64,000 nt of DNA, from the NCBI RefSeq assembly GCF_011762185.1, contig NZ_JAASQJ010000001.1, positions 310,001-374,000 on the forward strand. The letters are read 5' to 3'. This document shows positions 34,699 to 42,744 of this stretch, one piece after another. A program made the position numbers and the translations under genes. The notes beneath the pieces are model-generated. The model was not told the DNA's origin. It saw only the letters and a list, made by a program, of their open reading frames with translations, and searched no databases. The stretch's first letter is position 1. Each line of letters opens with the position of its first letter. Origin of the DNA: Dyadobacter arcticus (GTDB lineage: Bacteria > Bacteroidota > Bacteroidia > Cytophagales > Spirosomataceae).

Positions 34699-35544
34699 CT
34701 ATGAAGTTGCAGCTGCTGGCCGCCAATCGTTATCCCAATATTCTATCAATTGCGGGCTGGCGACCCGACCGGTAAAGGTTACATGGTGCTCTCTGGGATT
34801 GCCTTCCGGAAGTAAATGGTGCCGATACCGCAAGCTATTGATCCAGGGTCGTGCGTGACTGGCTGTAAGTAATCCGCCCATACCCATTTGATTTTCCCGT
34901 TCATTAAGCGTTACACCGTAGGCCCTGTCGTTGTTACCCGATCCGTTCACATGCCCGAGGCCCAGCGTATGGCCAAACTCGTGATTAATGGTCGTTTGAA
35001 GAAAATCAATGTTATGTTGCTCTGATCCAACTCTGGTAAGTCTGCCATTCCAATGGGATTCAAGATCTGCATGTGTGAAAAGACCGGACCTGAGTGTATC
35101 CGAAGCATACGACCGGAAACCTGGATTACGGGGATGGATAATCCTGTAAGTTTGATGAGCCTGGGCCGCGGTTTCAACTAATTGAATGGAAAGACCGCAT
35201 TGAATGAGCGCTGATGTAAGCGCCGCACCCAATCTCGGACGGTACCAAGCCCTGTTTGGATCCAAAATAAATTTATCCGACCAATGTCGTTGTACCACTT
35301 GCACAAACCTTCTTTTGTAAGCCTCCCACTCCTCGTCTGTCCATGCATCAAGCTGGAATCGACCATAGGTGTCATGCAAAATTCCATTCCCGGTTGCGTA
35401 CGTCTCACTGCTAAAAAACCGGGTGGTTGGTTCAACCCGTATGAGCCTGACCCTGAATTGAAGGATCATGCCGAAAGTATTGTCATCAAGTGGCAGGAGG
35501 GCAGAATCCCAGTTTCTATTGCTCCTGAATATCTGAATTTGCAT
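34699..35544 (-). CDS. Metzincin-like zinc metalloprotease, candidate T6SS effector
   Basis: This 281-residue protein has no signal peptide. It carries the complete metzincin zinc motif HEFGHTLGLGH at residues 188-198 and a Met-turn-like segment (ENQMGMGGLL) about 20 residues later. The family cleaves peptide bonds with a zinc ion held by three His residues. It lies between the exported-lipoprotein genes and clpV, all on one strand. A cytoplasmic metzincin is unusual, so export by the T6SS is a reasonable reading, but a maturation role in the cluster cannot be excluded. Confidence 0.7.
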   Translation of the reverse strand: MQIQIFRSNRNWDSALLPLDDNTFGMILQFRVRLIRVEPTTRFFSSETYATGNGILHDTYGRFQLDAWTDEEWEAYKRRFVQVVQRHWSDKFILDPNRAWYRPRLGAALTSALIQCGLSIQLVETAAQAHQTYRIIHPRNPGFRSYASDTLRSGLFTHADLESHWNGRLTRVGSEQHNIDFLQTTINHEFGHTLGLGHVNGSGNNDRAYGVTLNERENQMGMGGLLTASHARPWINSLRYRHHLLPEGNPREHHVTFTGRVASPQLIEYWDNDWRPAAATS

Positions 35545-35580
35545 GGTATTGACAATTTATAAACTGCTTTTCGATTCACT

Positions 35581-38073
35581 TTACGAAGAAATCCCTTCCA
35601 GCACGTCTTTTTCGGTTGTCCATACAACCTCACTCTGATCATTCAGGCTTAACCTGATTACGGAACCTTTTTCAACTTCTCCTGAGATGATCATCCGGCT
35701 GATGGGCCGTCTTAACATGTTTCGAATCACTCCTTTTAATGGTCTCACGCCATATCTGGGCGTAAAACCCTGCATGGCAATGTGTTTTCTTGCCTCCGGA
35801 GTAAGTTCTAATGTAATTCCCTGTTTTTCCATTAAATCCGTCAGGCTGCGCAAATGGATGCTGAATATCTTGACTACATTATCTTCTGAAATCGGTGCAA
35901 ATGGGACAATTTCAGTAAGCCTTGCCAAAAACTCGGGACGGAAATGCTTGGCCATAATCTCCATTAAGTCAGTGGATTTGGGCACAATACCTTCGTTGAA
36001 ACCCTTCACGATATGTTCCTGGCCAATGTTGGAGGTGAACAATATCACGGCATTCGAAAAGTCGCCTTCCTTACCAAGCCTGTCGTGCAATTTGCCTTCA
36101 TCCAGTATTTGCAGAAAAAGGTCAAAAACAGATGGATGTGCTTTTTCTATTTCATCAAAAAGAACGACAGAATACGGTTTCTGGCGGATTTTGTTCACCA
36201 GTAACCCTCCTTCTTCATAACCCACATACCCCGGAGGCGCGCCGTAAAGCAAGGCCGCCGAATGTTCTTCTTTAAATTCCGACATATCAAAACGGATCAG
36301 GAACGATTCGTCATTGAAGAGGAAATCTGCCAATGCTTTCGCAATTTCTGTTTTACCAGTACCAGTAGGTCCGAGTAAAAAGAAGGATCCAATGGGTTGT
36401 CCGGCTTTGATCAGACCCGAGCGCGATTCCAGAATGGCTTCGCTCAATGCTTTTACCGCCTGGTCCTGACCAACAACCCGTTTTTTCAAAACTTCATCAA
36501 TTCCCAGCAACTTATCCCGTTCCGAGCTTTGCAGTTTTCCAAGCGGGATACCTGTTTTATGAGAGATTACCGCCGCGATTTCGTTTTTACCCACGCTATC
36601 GGATCGTAAAGTGGCCAATTCTACCAAAGCAGCCAACTTACTGCTCAATTGGCCGTGAATTCCTTCCGCCGTTTCCAGGTCTACCTCTTCCGCTTGATCC
36701 AATTTCCCAATGAGCAGCGGGCTAAGCCGATTGGGTAACTGGCGGGCAAACCATTTCAATTCATGAACCCTTTCTGCTTCATCCACAGCTAATAATGCAT
36801 CCAGATCCGTTTGCAGCGTAACCAATTCTGTTTCCGAAACTTCATCCATTAACCGCATGGCCGCCATGGTCCTATCCAGCAAATCCAATGCTACATCGGG
36901 CAGGCGTCGCTCTTTCACATATCTTTTTGATAATTTGACGGCTTCTGCCGCAGTACCTGCTGAGACTTTCAAACCATGATGCGCTTCGTAAACAGGCAAA
37001 ATGTGTTCGATCATCCGGGTAGCGGTCGCCTCATCGGGTTCGTCTACATTCAGTATCTCGAACCGGCGCGAAAACGCCTCGTCTTTTTCAATGTATTTTC
37101 GGTATTCTTCCGGCGTGGTCGCTCCAATTACGGTGATCTCGCCGCGCGCCAGTTCCGGTTTTAATAATTGCGAGACGCCCGTTCCAATCGAGCCTTTCGG
37201 ATCCAGGAGCATATGGATTTCGTCAATGAATAAAATCACTTTGTCAAAAGCTTTTATTTCATTCAATATGCCTTTCAAACGCTCTTCAATCTCTCCTTTG
37301 TAAGAAGCTCCTGCTACTAATGCACCCATATCCACTTCCAGCAATCTTGCATTTTGAAGCAACTGAGGTACTTTCTTTTCGGATATCAGTTTGGCAAAAC
37401 CTTCCACCAATGCAGATTTCCCCACACCCGGCTCACCAATCAGGATCACATTGGGCTTGCTGCGCCTTCCCAGGATCTCGGCCATCTGACGTATCTCACG
37501 ATCCCTGCCAATGACCGAATCCGTTTTGCCGTCCGCCGCTCTTTGTGTTTTATCCGAAGTGAATTTTTCAAGATTCGTTGTTCCCGTTTTAGCGCCACCA
37601 GCCGGTTTTGAAACTGCCTTATTTTCCTCAGCAACATTGTTTTCCGATGGCTTAGCTTCGCCCCGGCTGCTAATTGCCATTACTTCCTTCTGGGTAATGG
37701 GAAGCGATTTCAGCTGTTCCGCTGAAAAACCGACACCTGGTTTGAGGATTGCCGCCAATGCACAAAGCGGATTGGTATCCGTATTCAGCTGCATTGCAAT
37801 CAGTTCGGCCAGTTCAAGGCAGGAACCAGCGGCATTGTCTGCCTGCGGATCCTCCGGTACTTTGATGGATTTCGGGCTTTCTTCCAGCCTTACTTCCGCC
37901 CAGTCGCGCAAATAGGGAATATCCTTCCCAGCCGTCACTAGTTCGGAGGCAAGGCCCACGTCGTTGTGCAGCAAGCCCATCAGTAAATGTGCGGGGCCAA
38001 AACGTTCCTGCCGGTATTCACGCGCCAATGATTGCGCCACGCTGATCGCGTATCTGAGTGCTTCGGTTTGCAT
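35581..38073 (-). CDS. tssH: Sheath-recycling AAA+ ATPase ClpV/TssH
   Basis: This 830-residue protein has the two-AAA layout of ClpV. An N-terminal Clp_N-like domain (residues 1-140) is followed by the first Walker A (GEPGVGKSALVEG) and Walker B (KVILFIDEIHML), and then by a second Walker A (GPTGTGKTEIAKAL) with SVVLFDEIEKAHP. ClpV pulls contracted sheath apart in the cytoplasm for reuse. The N-terminal region is shortened relative to ClpB and the middle domain is small, which favours ClpV over ClpB; the operon position settles it. Confidence 0.93.
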   Translation of the reverse strand: MQTEALRYAISVAQSLAREYRQERFGPAHLLMGLLHNDVGLASELVTAGKDIPYLRDWAEVRLEESPKSIKVPEDPQADNAAGSCLELAELIAMQLNTDTNPLCALAAILKPGVGFSAEQLKSLPITQKEVMAISSRGEAKPSENNVAEENKAVSKPAGGAKTGTTNLEKFTSDKTQRAADGKTDSVIGRDREIRQMAEILGRRSKPNVILIGEPGVGKSALVEGFAKLISEKKVPQLLQNARLLEVDMGALVAGASYKGEIEERLKGILNEIKAFDKVILFIDEIHMLLDPKGSIGTGVSQLLKPELARGEITVIGATTPEEYRKYIEKDEAFSRRFEILNVDEPDEATATRMIEHILPVYEAHHGLKVSAGTAAEAVKLSKRYVKERRLPDVALDLLDRTMAAMRLMDEVSETELVTLQTDLDALLAVDEAERVHELKWFARQLPNRLSPLLIGKLDQAEEVDLETAEGIHGQLSSKLAALVELATLRSDSVGKNEIAAVISHKTGIPLGKLQSSERDKLLGIDEVLKKRVVGQDQAVKALSEAILESRSGLIKAGQPIGSFFLLGPTGTGKTEIAKALADFLFNDESFLIRFDMSEFKEEHSAALLYGAPPGYVGYEEGGLLVNKIRQKPYSVVLFDEIEKAHPSVFDLFLQILDEGKLHDRLGKEGDFSNAVILFTSNIGQEHIVKGFNEGIVPKSTDLMEIMAKHFRPEFLARLTEIVPFAPISEDNVVKIFSIHLRSLTDLMEKQGITLELTPEARKHIAMQGFTPRYGVRPLKGVIRNMLRRPISRMIISGEVEKGSVIRLSLNDQSEVVWTTEKDVLEGISS

Positions 38074-38102
38074 GGATTGATTGGAAGAAAGTTGGACTAG
38101 CC

Positions 38103-39056
38103 CTACGGCTGATTTTTTTGTAAACTAATTAACCTTTCCGTCGCTTTTGCTTTCATTTCCTTGTTAGCCGTGGAAAGTTGCAGCCCGTCGTAGATTTGCT
38201 TCGCCTGGTCATAATATACCCGCCGGTCGTTCTTTCGGAGATTTCCCTGGGTCATCAACTGGTAATATCCCTCTGCTTCTGAGTACCTTAGCCATTCGCG
38301 GTAGGTAACAGCCGTTCCGTTTTTAGCGGATAAACATTCTTCGAGTTGCTTTTGGATAGCCGCAGCATCGCCGCCACCACCACCACCACCTGATTTCGCC
38401 GATCTACAATTATCGAGGTCTTTCTGGATCAGGTTTAATTTGGTTTGCAATTCTTTCGCATCTGCGCCACCGCCGCCGCCGCCTCCACCGCCACCACTGG
38501 CAGCACCGACGAGCAGCTGACGCTCCATACTTTTTATTTCCAGGTCTTTCATATTGATCTGATTTCGAAGATCATTCACAACCTGGACGTCAATTCCTTT
38601 GCTATCTAATGTCCTGCGCAATTCTCCAATGGTCTGGCGGTATGTTACCAATGCTTCGGTCAATTTGGCGATGCCACCAGATAGTTTCTTATTCTGTTCG
38701 TGCGCCGCAGACGTTGCCAATGCATTGAAATGGCTCATAATCCCATTGATCCGGCTTTCAATGTCAACAAGCTGGGTACGCGCGGTTGCTTTGGCCATTT
38801 CGTCCGTCGCGCTGCTGTATGCCCCATCCAGCTGGATCAGTTTCCGGGAAATCGTGCTCAATGTGTCCGTATCCGTCAGCATTGGGGTTTGCTCATCCAC
38901 AATTTCCTTGTACCGTTTTGTCTCCGACTCGCCTACTGAGCCAGGCACCCGCATGAGCAGGTAGACGCCCAGGATTGGAAAGGTCAACGAGAGCATATAC
39001 ATGCCAATAAACTTCCCAATTGCCGTTTTTCTCTGATTTTTATTGACTGGATCCAT
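38103..39056 (-). CDS. tssO: TssO-like membrane protein with poly-glycine linkers
   Basis: Starting at the ATG at 39054-39056 the protein has 317 residues. One membrane span (about 14-35, GKFIGMYMLSLTFPILGVYLL) follows MDPVNKNQRK, similar to the start of the subtype iii protein TssO. A long coiled-coil-rich region follows, with two glycine tracts: ten Gly at residues 188-197 and seven at 223-229. The C-terminal part (YREWLRYSEAEGYYQLMTQG) resembles a helical repeat. TssO is part of the envelope complex in subtype iii systems. This protein is longer than typical TssO, so the name is tentative. Confidence 0.6.
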   Translation of the reverse strand: MDPVNKNQRKTAIGKFIGMYMLSLTFPILGVYLLMRVPGSVGESETKRYKEIVDEQTPMLTDTDTLSTISRKLIQLDGAYSSATDEMAKATARTQLVDIESRINGIMSHFNALATSAAHEQNKKLSGGIAKLTEALVTYRQTIGELRRTLDSKGIDVQVVNDLRNQINMKDLEIKSMERQLLVGAASGGGGGGGGGGADAKELQTKLNLIQKDLDNCRSAKSGGGGGGGDAAAIQKQLEECLSAKNGTAVTYREWLRYSEAEGYYQLMTQGNLRKNDRRVYYDQAKQIYDGLQLSTANKEMKAKATERLISLQKNQP

Positions 39057-39107
39057 TTTTTTCGGGGTAACCCGTCGGCTGATGCCGGCGGTCATTGATT
39101 GACTGTC

Positions 39108-40289
39108 TCACAATGGGCTCCATCGTGATTTTGTTTTTTCGGGCTGTACCGGCGGTTCGTGGACGGGACTTTCGATGATAAATACTTGCTGCCCCTTGCG
39201 TTTTCCTATGAATTCCAATTGACTTAATTTCAAGAATAATGCGGTCCACATGCTGTAAAATGTATCGATCGTTTTGAAACAAGGCAGCATATCATTATGG
39301 TTATAAACTACCTGAATGACCGACGTTATCTGCTTTTCCAGACTTCCCGGGGAATCGTCGGCCCATTCGCCCAGATAACCCAGCACTTCCTCTTTTTCCC
39401 GGTCGGTCAAACATTCCAGCGATGTCCGGATACTTTGCACTGCCTGGATCATGCATACAACCATGTTGACCGGCTGCTCGAAAGGCACTTGACGCTGAAA
39501 AGAAATATTCACCATCGCAAACACATTCACCAACCTCTCGACCATTGCCTGCACACTGTCTGAAAGCGTACTTTTCTGACTTTTTGTCTTGATTTTCTGC
39601 ATGATACGGAAAGAATACATTTCAATATCATTCAGATATCCGCCGAACCGGTTGTACCAATCACGCAAACTCTTATGGCTTTTTACAGTCCTGCATGCGG
39701 GAATAAAATCATGCATTACCTTCAGTTCTGCATTGGAGTATTCTATTTTTCCAATGATTAATCCGGTCCCACCCCATTGGTCTGTATTGATCAACTCAGA
39801 TGGTACAATGTTGATGCGGTAACTGGGTAATGTATTGGGATGCCTTACAGGAATCTCGTTTTCCAAAGGAATCCCTACTTGTTTCCGCTCGAATAGGCTG
39901 ATACCGAGCACCATATACAACACCATATTTTGTCCTGACGGCAAACGATATTGTTCCAGGATGCTTGCTAGCGATGTATCGAGTTTCAGTTCGTCGGATG
40001 GCGTAACATCCAATAGACTTCCATCGGGTGAAACTGCCGAGCATTGATCGATCCGTACTCTTATTTGCTGACTGGCATCTCCCAGCACCTGCATTTCAAG
40101 AGATTCTGTTCCATCTTTTGCAATGAGCAGACCGTAATTTAGCGGTGTTTGAAAAGCGGCTTGTCCCCGCCTGACCTGATCCGTGTGATAATGGTCCGTT
40201 TCAACAAAGTGTTGCTTTGAGATTTTCATCCCATCGACCCAATTCACTGCCAAATGGCGGATATCTGCCATACTTAAATCAAATTTCAA
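39108..40289 (-). CDS. tssK: Type VI secretion baseplate protein TssK
   Basis: This 393-residue protein is the baseplate adaptor that links the wedges to the membrane complex. The N-terminus (VNWVDGMKISKQHFVETDHYH) is a clear form of the TssK signature (W-x-x-G-x-x-x-x-x-QHF). A beta-rich shoulder domain (LEMQVLGDASQQIRVRIDQC) and a helical C-terminal part (CLTDREKEEVLGYLGEWADD) follow. It starts 5 bp after the solo HTH gene and heads the tss genes. Confidence 0.9.
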   Translation of the reverse strand: MKFDLSMADIRHLAVNWVDGMKISKQHFVETDHYHTDQVRRGQAAFQTPLNYGLLIAKDGTESLEMQVLGDASQQIRVRIDQCSAVSPDGSLLDVTPSDELKLDTSLASILEQYRLPSGQNMVLYMVLGISLFERKQVGIPLENEIPVRHPNTLPSYRINIVPSELINTDQWGGTGLIIGKIEYSNAELKVMHDFIPACRTVKSHKSLRDWYNRFGGYLNDIEMYSFRIMQKIKTKSQKSTLSDSVQAMVERLVNVFAMVNISFQRQVPFEQPVNMVVCMIQAVQSIRTSLECLTDREKEEVLGYLGEWADDSPGSLEKQITSVIQVVYNHNDMLPCFKTIDTFYSMWTALFLKLSQLEFIGKRKGQQVFIIESPVHEPPVQPEKTKSRWSPL

Positions 40290-40294
40290 GATTA

Positions 40295-40477
40295 CTACAT
40301 TTTCATTGCTGCTTTCACAAGACCGATCACGGATCGCACGCCGAATTTCCTGAAAAGACTCCTGCGATAAGCTTCCACCGTTGAAATGCTGATAGAAAGT
40401 CTGTCGGCTATTGCTTTGGAGCTCAATTCATCCATAATTAGATCCAGGATTTCTTTTTCGCGCTTCGTCAGTTCCAT
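40295..40477 (-). CDS. Solo LuxR-type HTH DNA-binding protein heading the T6SS operon
   Basis: This 60-residue protein is only a GerE/LuxR helix-turn-helix domain: LTKREKEILDLIMDELSSKAIADRLSIS, then STVEAYRRSLFRKFGV. No receiver or ligand domain is attached. The stop is 5 bp before the tssK start, and a good promoter lies 17 bases upstream of the ATG. It could bind its own operon as a feedback regulator. It resembles the HTH of the larger LuxR-type protein just upstream, so the two may compete or pair. Confidence 0.8.
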   Translation of the reverse strand: MELTKREKEILDLIMDELSSKAIADRLSISISTVEAYRRSLFRKFGVRSVIGLVKAAMKM

Positions 40478-40493
40478 AATTAAAATACTTAGA

Positions 40494-40524
40494 CAAAGTT
40501 GCCCGATTAGAAGCGCTGTTTCAA
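40494..40524 (-). promoter_or_regulatory. Promoter of the main tss operon
   Basis: On the minus strand TTG (40522-40524), a spacer of exactly 20 nt and CAACTTTG (40494-40501) match the Bacteroidota consensus in all but one base. The solo HTH gene starts 17 bases downstream. The four CCCTGA boxes lie just upstream. Confidence 0.65.
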
Positions 40525-40533
40525 TCGACGGAA

Positions 40534-40597
40534 ACCCTGATTTTTCTAAATATTTACCCTGATTTTACTTTTGTTATCAGGGCACTCTTCTCAGGGT
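40534..40597. promoter_or_regulatory. Four CCCTGA boxes upstream of the tss operon promoter
   Basis: ACCCTGATTTT is repeated at 40534-40544 and 40556-40566, exactly 22 bp apart (two helical turns). Two inverted copies (TCAGGG at 40577-40582 and 40591-40596) face them. The outer and inner pairs form nested dyads. The location, upstream of the tss promoter and directly behind the LuxR-type gene, suits an activator binding site. A transcript-end hairpin for the LuxR-type gene is an alternative, though no T-run follows. Confidence 0.5.
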
Positions 40598-40621
40598 TTT
40601 CCACTATAAATTTTGCGAAAA

Positions 40622-41272
40622 CTACACCACACCCATCCGAACGGCAACCTTCGTAAGCCCAACTGAATTCTTTACACCCAATTTGTGAAAGAGGTTTCTG
40701 CGATGCGTTTCAACAGTTTTATCGCTGATACATAGTTCATTTGCAATGCGGTTGGTTGAGTATTCGCTGGCTACGAGCCGGAGGATTTCCACCTCTCTTT
40801 TACTTAAAAAATCCCTAGTTGTTGGTGCTGGCTCTTGAATGAAGGTTTCAAGAGAGCTTTCGGCAAGTTTTAGCATTACTTCCTGCCCGTAATAAACTTT
40901 GCCTTCCGAAACAGCCCTTATTGCCCGTTCCCATTCATCCAGTTCGGCTTCAAAAACAATGTAACCGCTTACCCCTGAACGTATCACTTCCCTTACGGAC
41001 TCAGCACATGGGCTCGGAGCGAGTAGTAAAAATTTAAGACGAGAATAAAGTTTTCTGATTTTTAATATCTGGTCAGCTGTTTTTTCGGCATGATGCGCAA
41101 ATACCACTACGATATCAACTTCTTTTAAATAGGGCAGTTGGATAATCTGGTCCAGACTGTTACACTTTCCGACCAATTCTATGTAAGACCTTCTCCTTAA
41201 CCATTCAGCTACTGCTTCGCACTCCAGGGGGTGAGGGTGCACAAGACATGCATGTGTGGTAGAATGTTCCAT
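40622..41272 (-). CDS. LuxR-family regulator with degenerate (pseudo-) receiver domain
   Basis: From the ATG at 41270-41272 the protein has 216 residues (GAAGAAAT upstream acts as ribosome binding site; an extension to 41338 is possible). The C-terminal HTH is intact (LSKREVEILRLVASEYSTNRIANELC, TVETHRRNLFHKLGVKN). The N-terminal half has a receiver fold, yet the acidic pair is replaced (LVHPHPLE), the phospho-acceptor position in VDIVVVFAHH is Phe, and the switch Lys region (SGVSGYIVFE) lacks Lys. It therefore cannot be activated by normal phosphotransfer. It probably controls the adjacent tss operon. Confidence 0.8.
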   Translation of the reverse strand: MEHSTTHACLVHPHPLECEAVAEWLRRRSYIELVGKCNSLDQIIQLPYLKEVDIVVVFAHHAEKTADQILKIRKLYSRLKFLLLAPSPCAESVREVIRSGVSGYIVFEAELDEWERAIRAVSEGKVYYGQEVMLKLAESSLETFIQEPAPTTRDFLSKREVEILRLVASEYSTNRIANELCISDKTVETHRRNLFHKLGVKNSVGLTKVAVRMGVV

Positions 41273-41360
41273 ATTTCTTCGGGGTTGAGTATAAGAATTT
41301 AGGAATTCAAAGGTAGTTTTCTGCTGACGTCCGGACAATACGTTAAACTACAGAAATAAC

Positions 41361-41376
41361 CAGGTAAGATTACCTG
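41361..41376. promoter_or_regulatory. Perfect 16 bp dyad upstream of the LuxR-type gene
   Basis: CAGGTAA and TTACCTG flank a 2 bp centre (GA). The dyad lies 89 bp upstream of the preferred start of the LuxR-type regulator. Form and position suggest an operator, perhaps for autoregulation, but the binder is unknown. Confidence 0.4.
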
Positions 41377-41533
41377 ATTTCGACAAAAGATCATAATTTG
41401 TTAAATATCACCGTTTTAACCCAATAAAATTTAAGGGTTTTCAATTATAAGGAATAACCTTAGGGGTATACACTTACTTATATCTATATACGTTGCTTGG
41501 GAAAGTTGCTGTACCTAGGTTTGGTATAGGTTA

Positions 41534-42655
41534 TTATTCTTTCAATCGGCCGTATTTGCGCATGATTTGAATGACCTGCTCTTTGGGAAGTTCCTCTACC
41601 TTATGACCTTGGGTACCTTCCATGCTTTTGGCCATCAGGAGCGAATTAATGATAGCCTCTTCGGTCGACTCTATGGCAGCAAGGAAGAGTGGAGAAATGT
41701 AATCGTTGTGAAGAAGATTGGCACTAACAGTAGGTTCCGCAGCAGCATGCATGACGCGGTTGGCCGTGGAAAAAGCAATTACATAATCCCCGCTTCCGTT
41801 GGCTGCAATGCCGCCGGTCTGTGCCATACCAAGCATTACTCTTTTTGCCAGCCTTTTTAGATTTCTGGGATCGAGCGGTGCGTCGGTAGCGATCACCATC
41901 ATGCAAGAGCCGTCAGAAGACTTGTCCAATGTCTCCTTAAAAGAGTATTTCCCAAGTTCCTGACCAACGGGAACACCATTGATAGTTAACACGCCTCCAA
42001 AATTAGTTTGTACTAACACACCCACGGTATATCCGCCCAGTTTCGCAGGAAGCTTTCGGGATGAAGTACCTATCCCACCTTTCCATCCGAAACATATCGT
42101 TCCCGTTCCCGCGCCCACATTGCCCTCGGCAACCGGACCTGTCTCTGCCTGGGCCAATGCATTCAGGACGTGGTCTTTTCTTACATGCCGGCCGCGGATA
42201 TCATTCAGTCCGCCATCGTTGGTTTCACCTACAATTGGATTAACGGACCTTACATCTTCATTTCCTTTTTGTCCCAAGGTCCAATCAATAATCGCGTCGG
42301 CGGCAGTGGGTACGCTTAAAGTATTGGTAAGCACAATGGGCGATTCGATGGTACCCAGTTCTTCTACCTGAGAGTAGCCTGCAAGTTTTCCAAAACCATT
42401 ACCAATGTACATGGCCGCCAGTACTTTTTGCTGAAAAAGGTTGCCGTCGTGCGGCAGGATCGCTGTTACACCAGTCCTTATATCTGCGCCTTCTACTAAT
42501 GTTACTTGCCCGACCTTCACGCCCGCTACATCCGTTATGGCATTCAAAGTACCGGTTGGCAAAACACCTATTTTGATACCCATTTCTCTGGGACGTTTCT
42601 GTGCAACCGCGATTAGAGGTGAAATCAGCAAGAATAGAAGGATATGTTTCTTCAT
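41534..42655 (-). CDS. P1-family (DmpA/S58-type) aminopeptidase with signal peptide
   Basis: The ATG at 42653-42655 gives 373 residues starting MKKHILLFLLISPLIAVAQ, a signal peptide. The mature protein shows the P1 (S58) family pattern: ITDVAGVKVGQVTLVEG, NDGGLNDIRGRHV, then GAGTGTICFGWKGGIGTSSR. The self-cleavage site is the Gly-Ser bond in SDGSCMMVIATDAPLD; the new N-terminal Ser250 is the nucleophile. NGSGDYVIAFSTANR follows. These enzymes are Ntn-type hydrolases acting on N-terminal residues, often D-amino acids or beta-peptides. It sits alone after a terminator. Confidence 0.9.
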   Translation of the reverse strand: MKKHILLFLLISPLIAVAQKRPREMGIKIGVLPTGTLNAITDVAGVKVGQVTLVEGADIRTGVTAILPHDGNLFQQKVLAAMYIGNGFGKLAGYSQVEELGTIESPIVLTNTLSVPTAADAIIDWTLGQKGNEDVRSVNPIVGETNDGGLNDIRGRHVRKDHVLNALAQAETGPVAEGNVGAGTGTICFGWKGGIGTSSRKLPAKLGGYTVGVLVQTNFGGVLTINGVPVGQELGKYSFKETLDKSSDGSCMMVIATDAPLDPRNLKRLAKRVMLGMAQTGGIAANGSGDYVIAFSTANRVMHAAAEPTVSANLLHNDYISPLFLAAIESTEEAIINSLLMAKSMEGTQGHKVEELPKEQVIQIMRKYGRLKE

Positions 42656-42679
42656 TTTTACGTTACGTTTAAAAATGAA

Positions 42680-42723
42680 ATATAATAAAAAATCCACTGG
42701 CAAATTGGGGTTTACCAGTGGAT
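42680..42723 (-). terminator. Terminator of the DUF4249/TonB receptor unit
   Basis: ATCCACTGG and CCAGTGGAT (42692-42700 / 42715-42723) form a 9 bp stem with a 14 nt loop. On the minus strand it is followed by TTTTTTATTATA. It lies directly after the DUF4249 stop. Confidence 0.85.
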
Positions 42724-42744
42724 GAGCTTAAAGTCAGAATCGTT

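Noticed and set aside
16876-40289. Extracellular contractile injection system (Afp/PVC/MAC type) instead of T6SS
   Set aside because: TssK, TssN, ClpV with N-terminal domain, TssF/TssG and separate Hcp paralogs are present; no Afp-type tail terminator, tape measure or tail-fibre genes were seen.
16876-40289. Prophage or phage tail remnant
   Set aside because: No capsid, portal, terminase, integrase or lysis genes; all tail-like genes match T6SS families and order.
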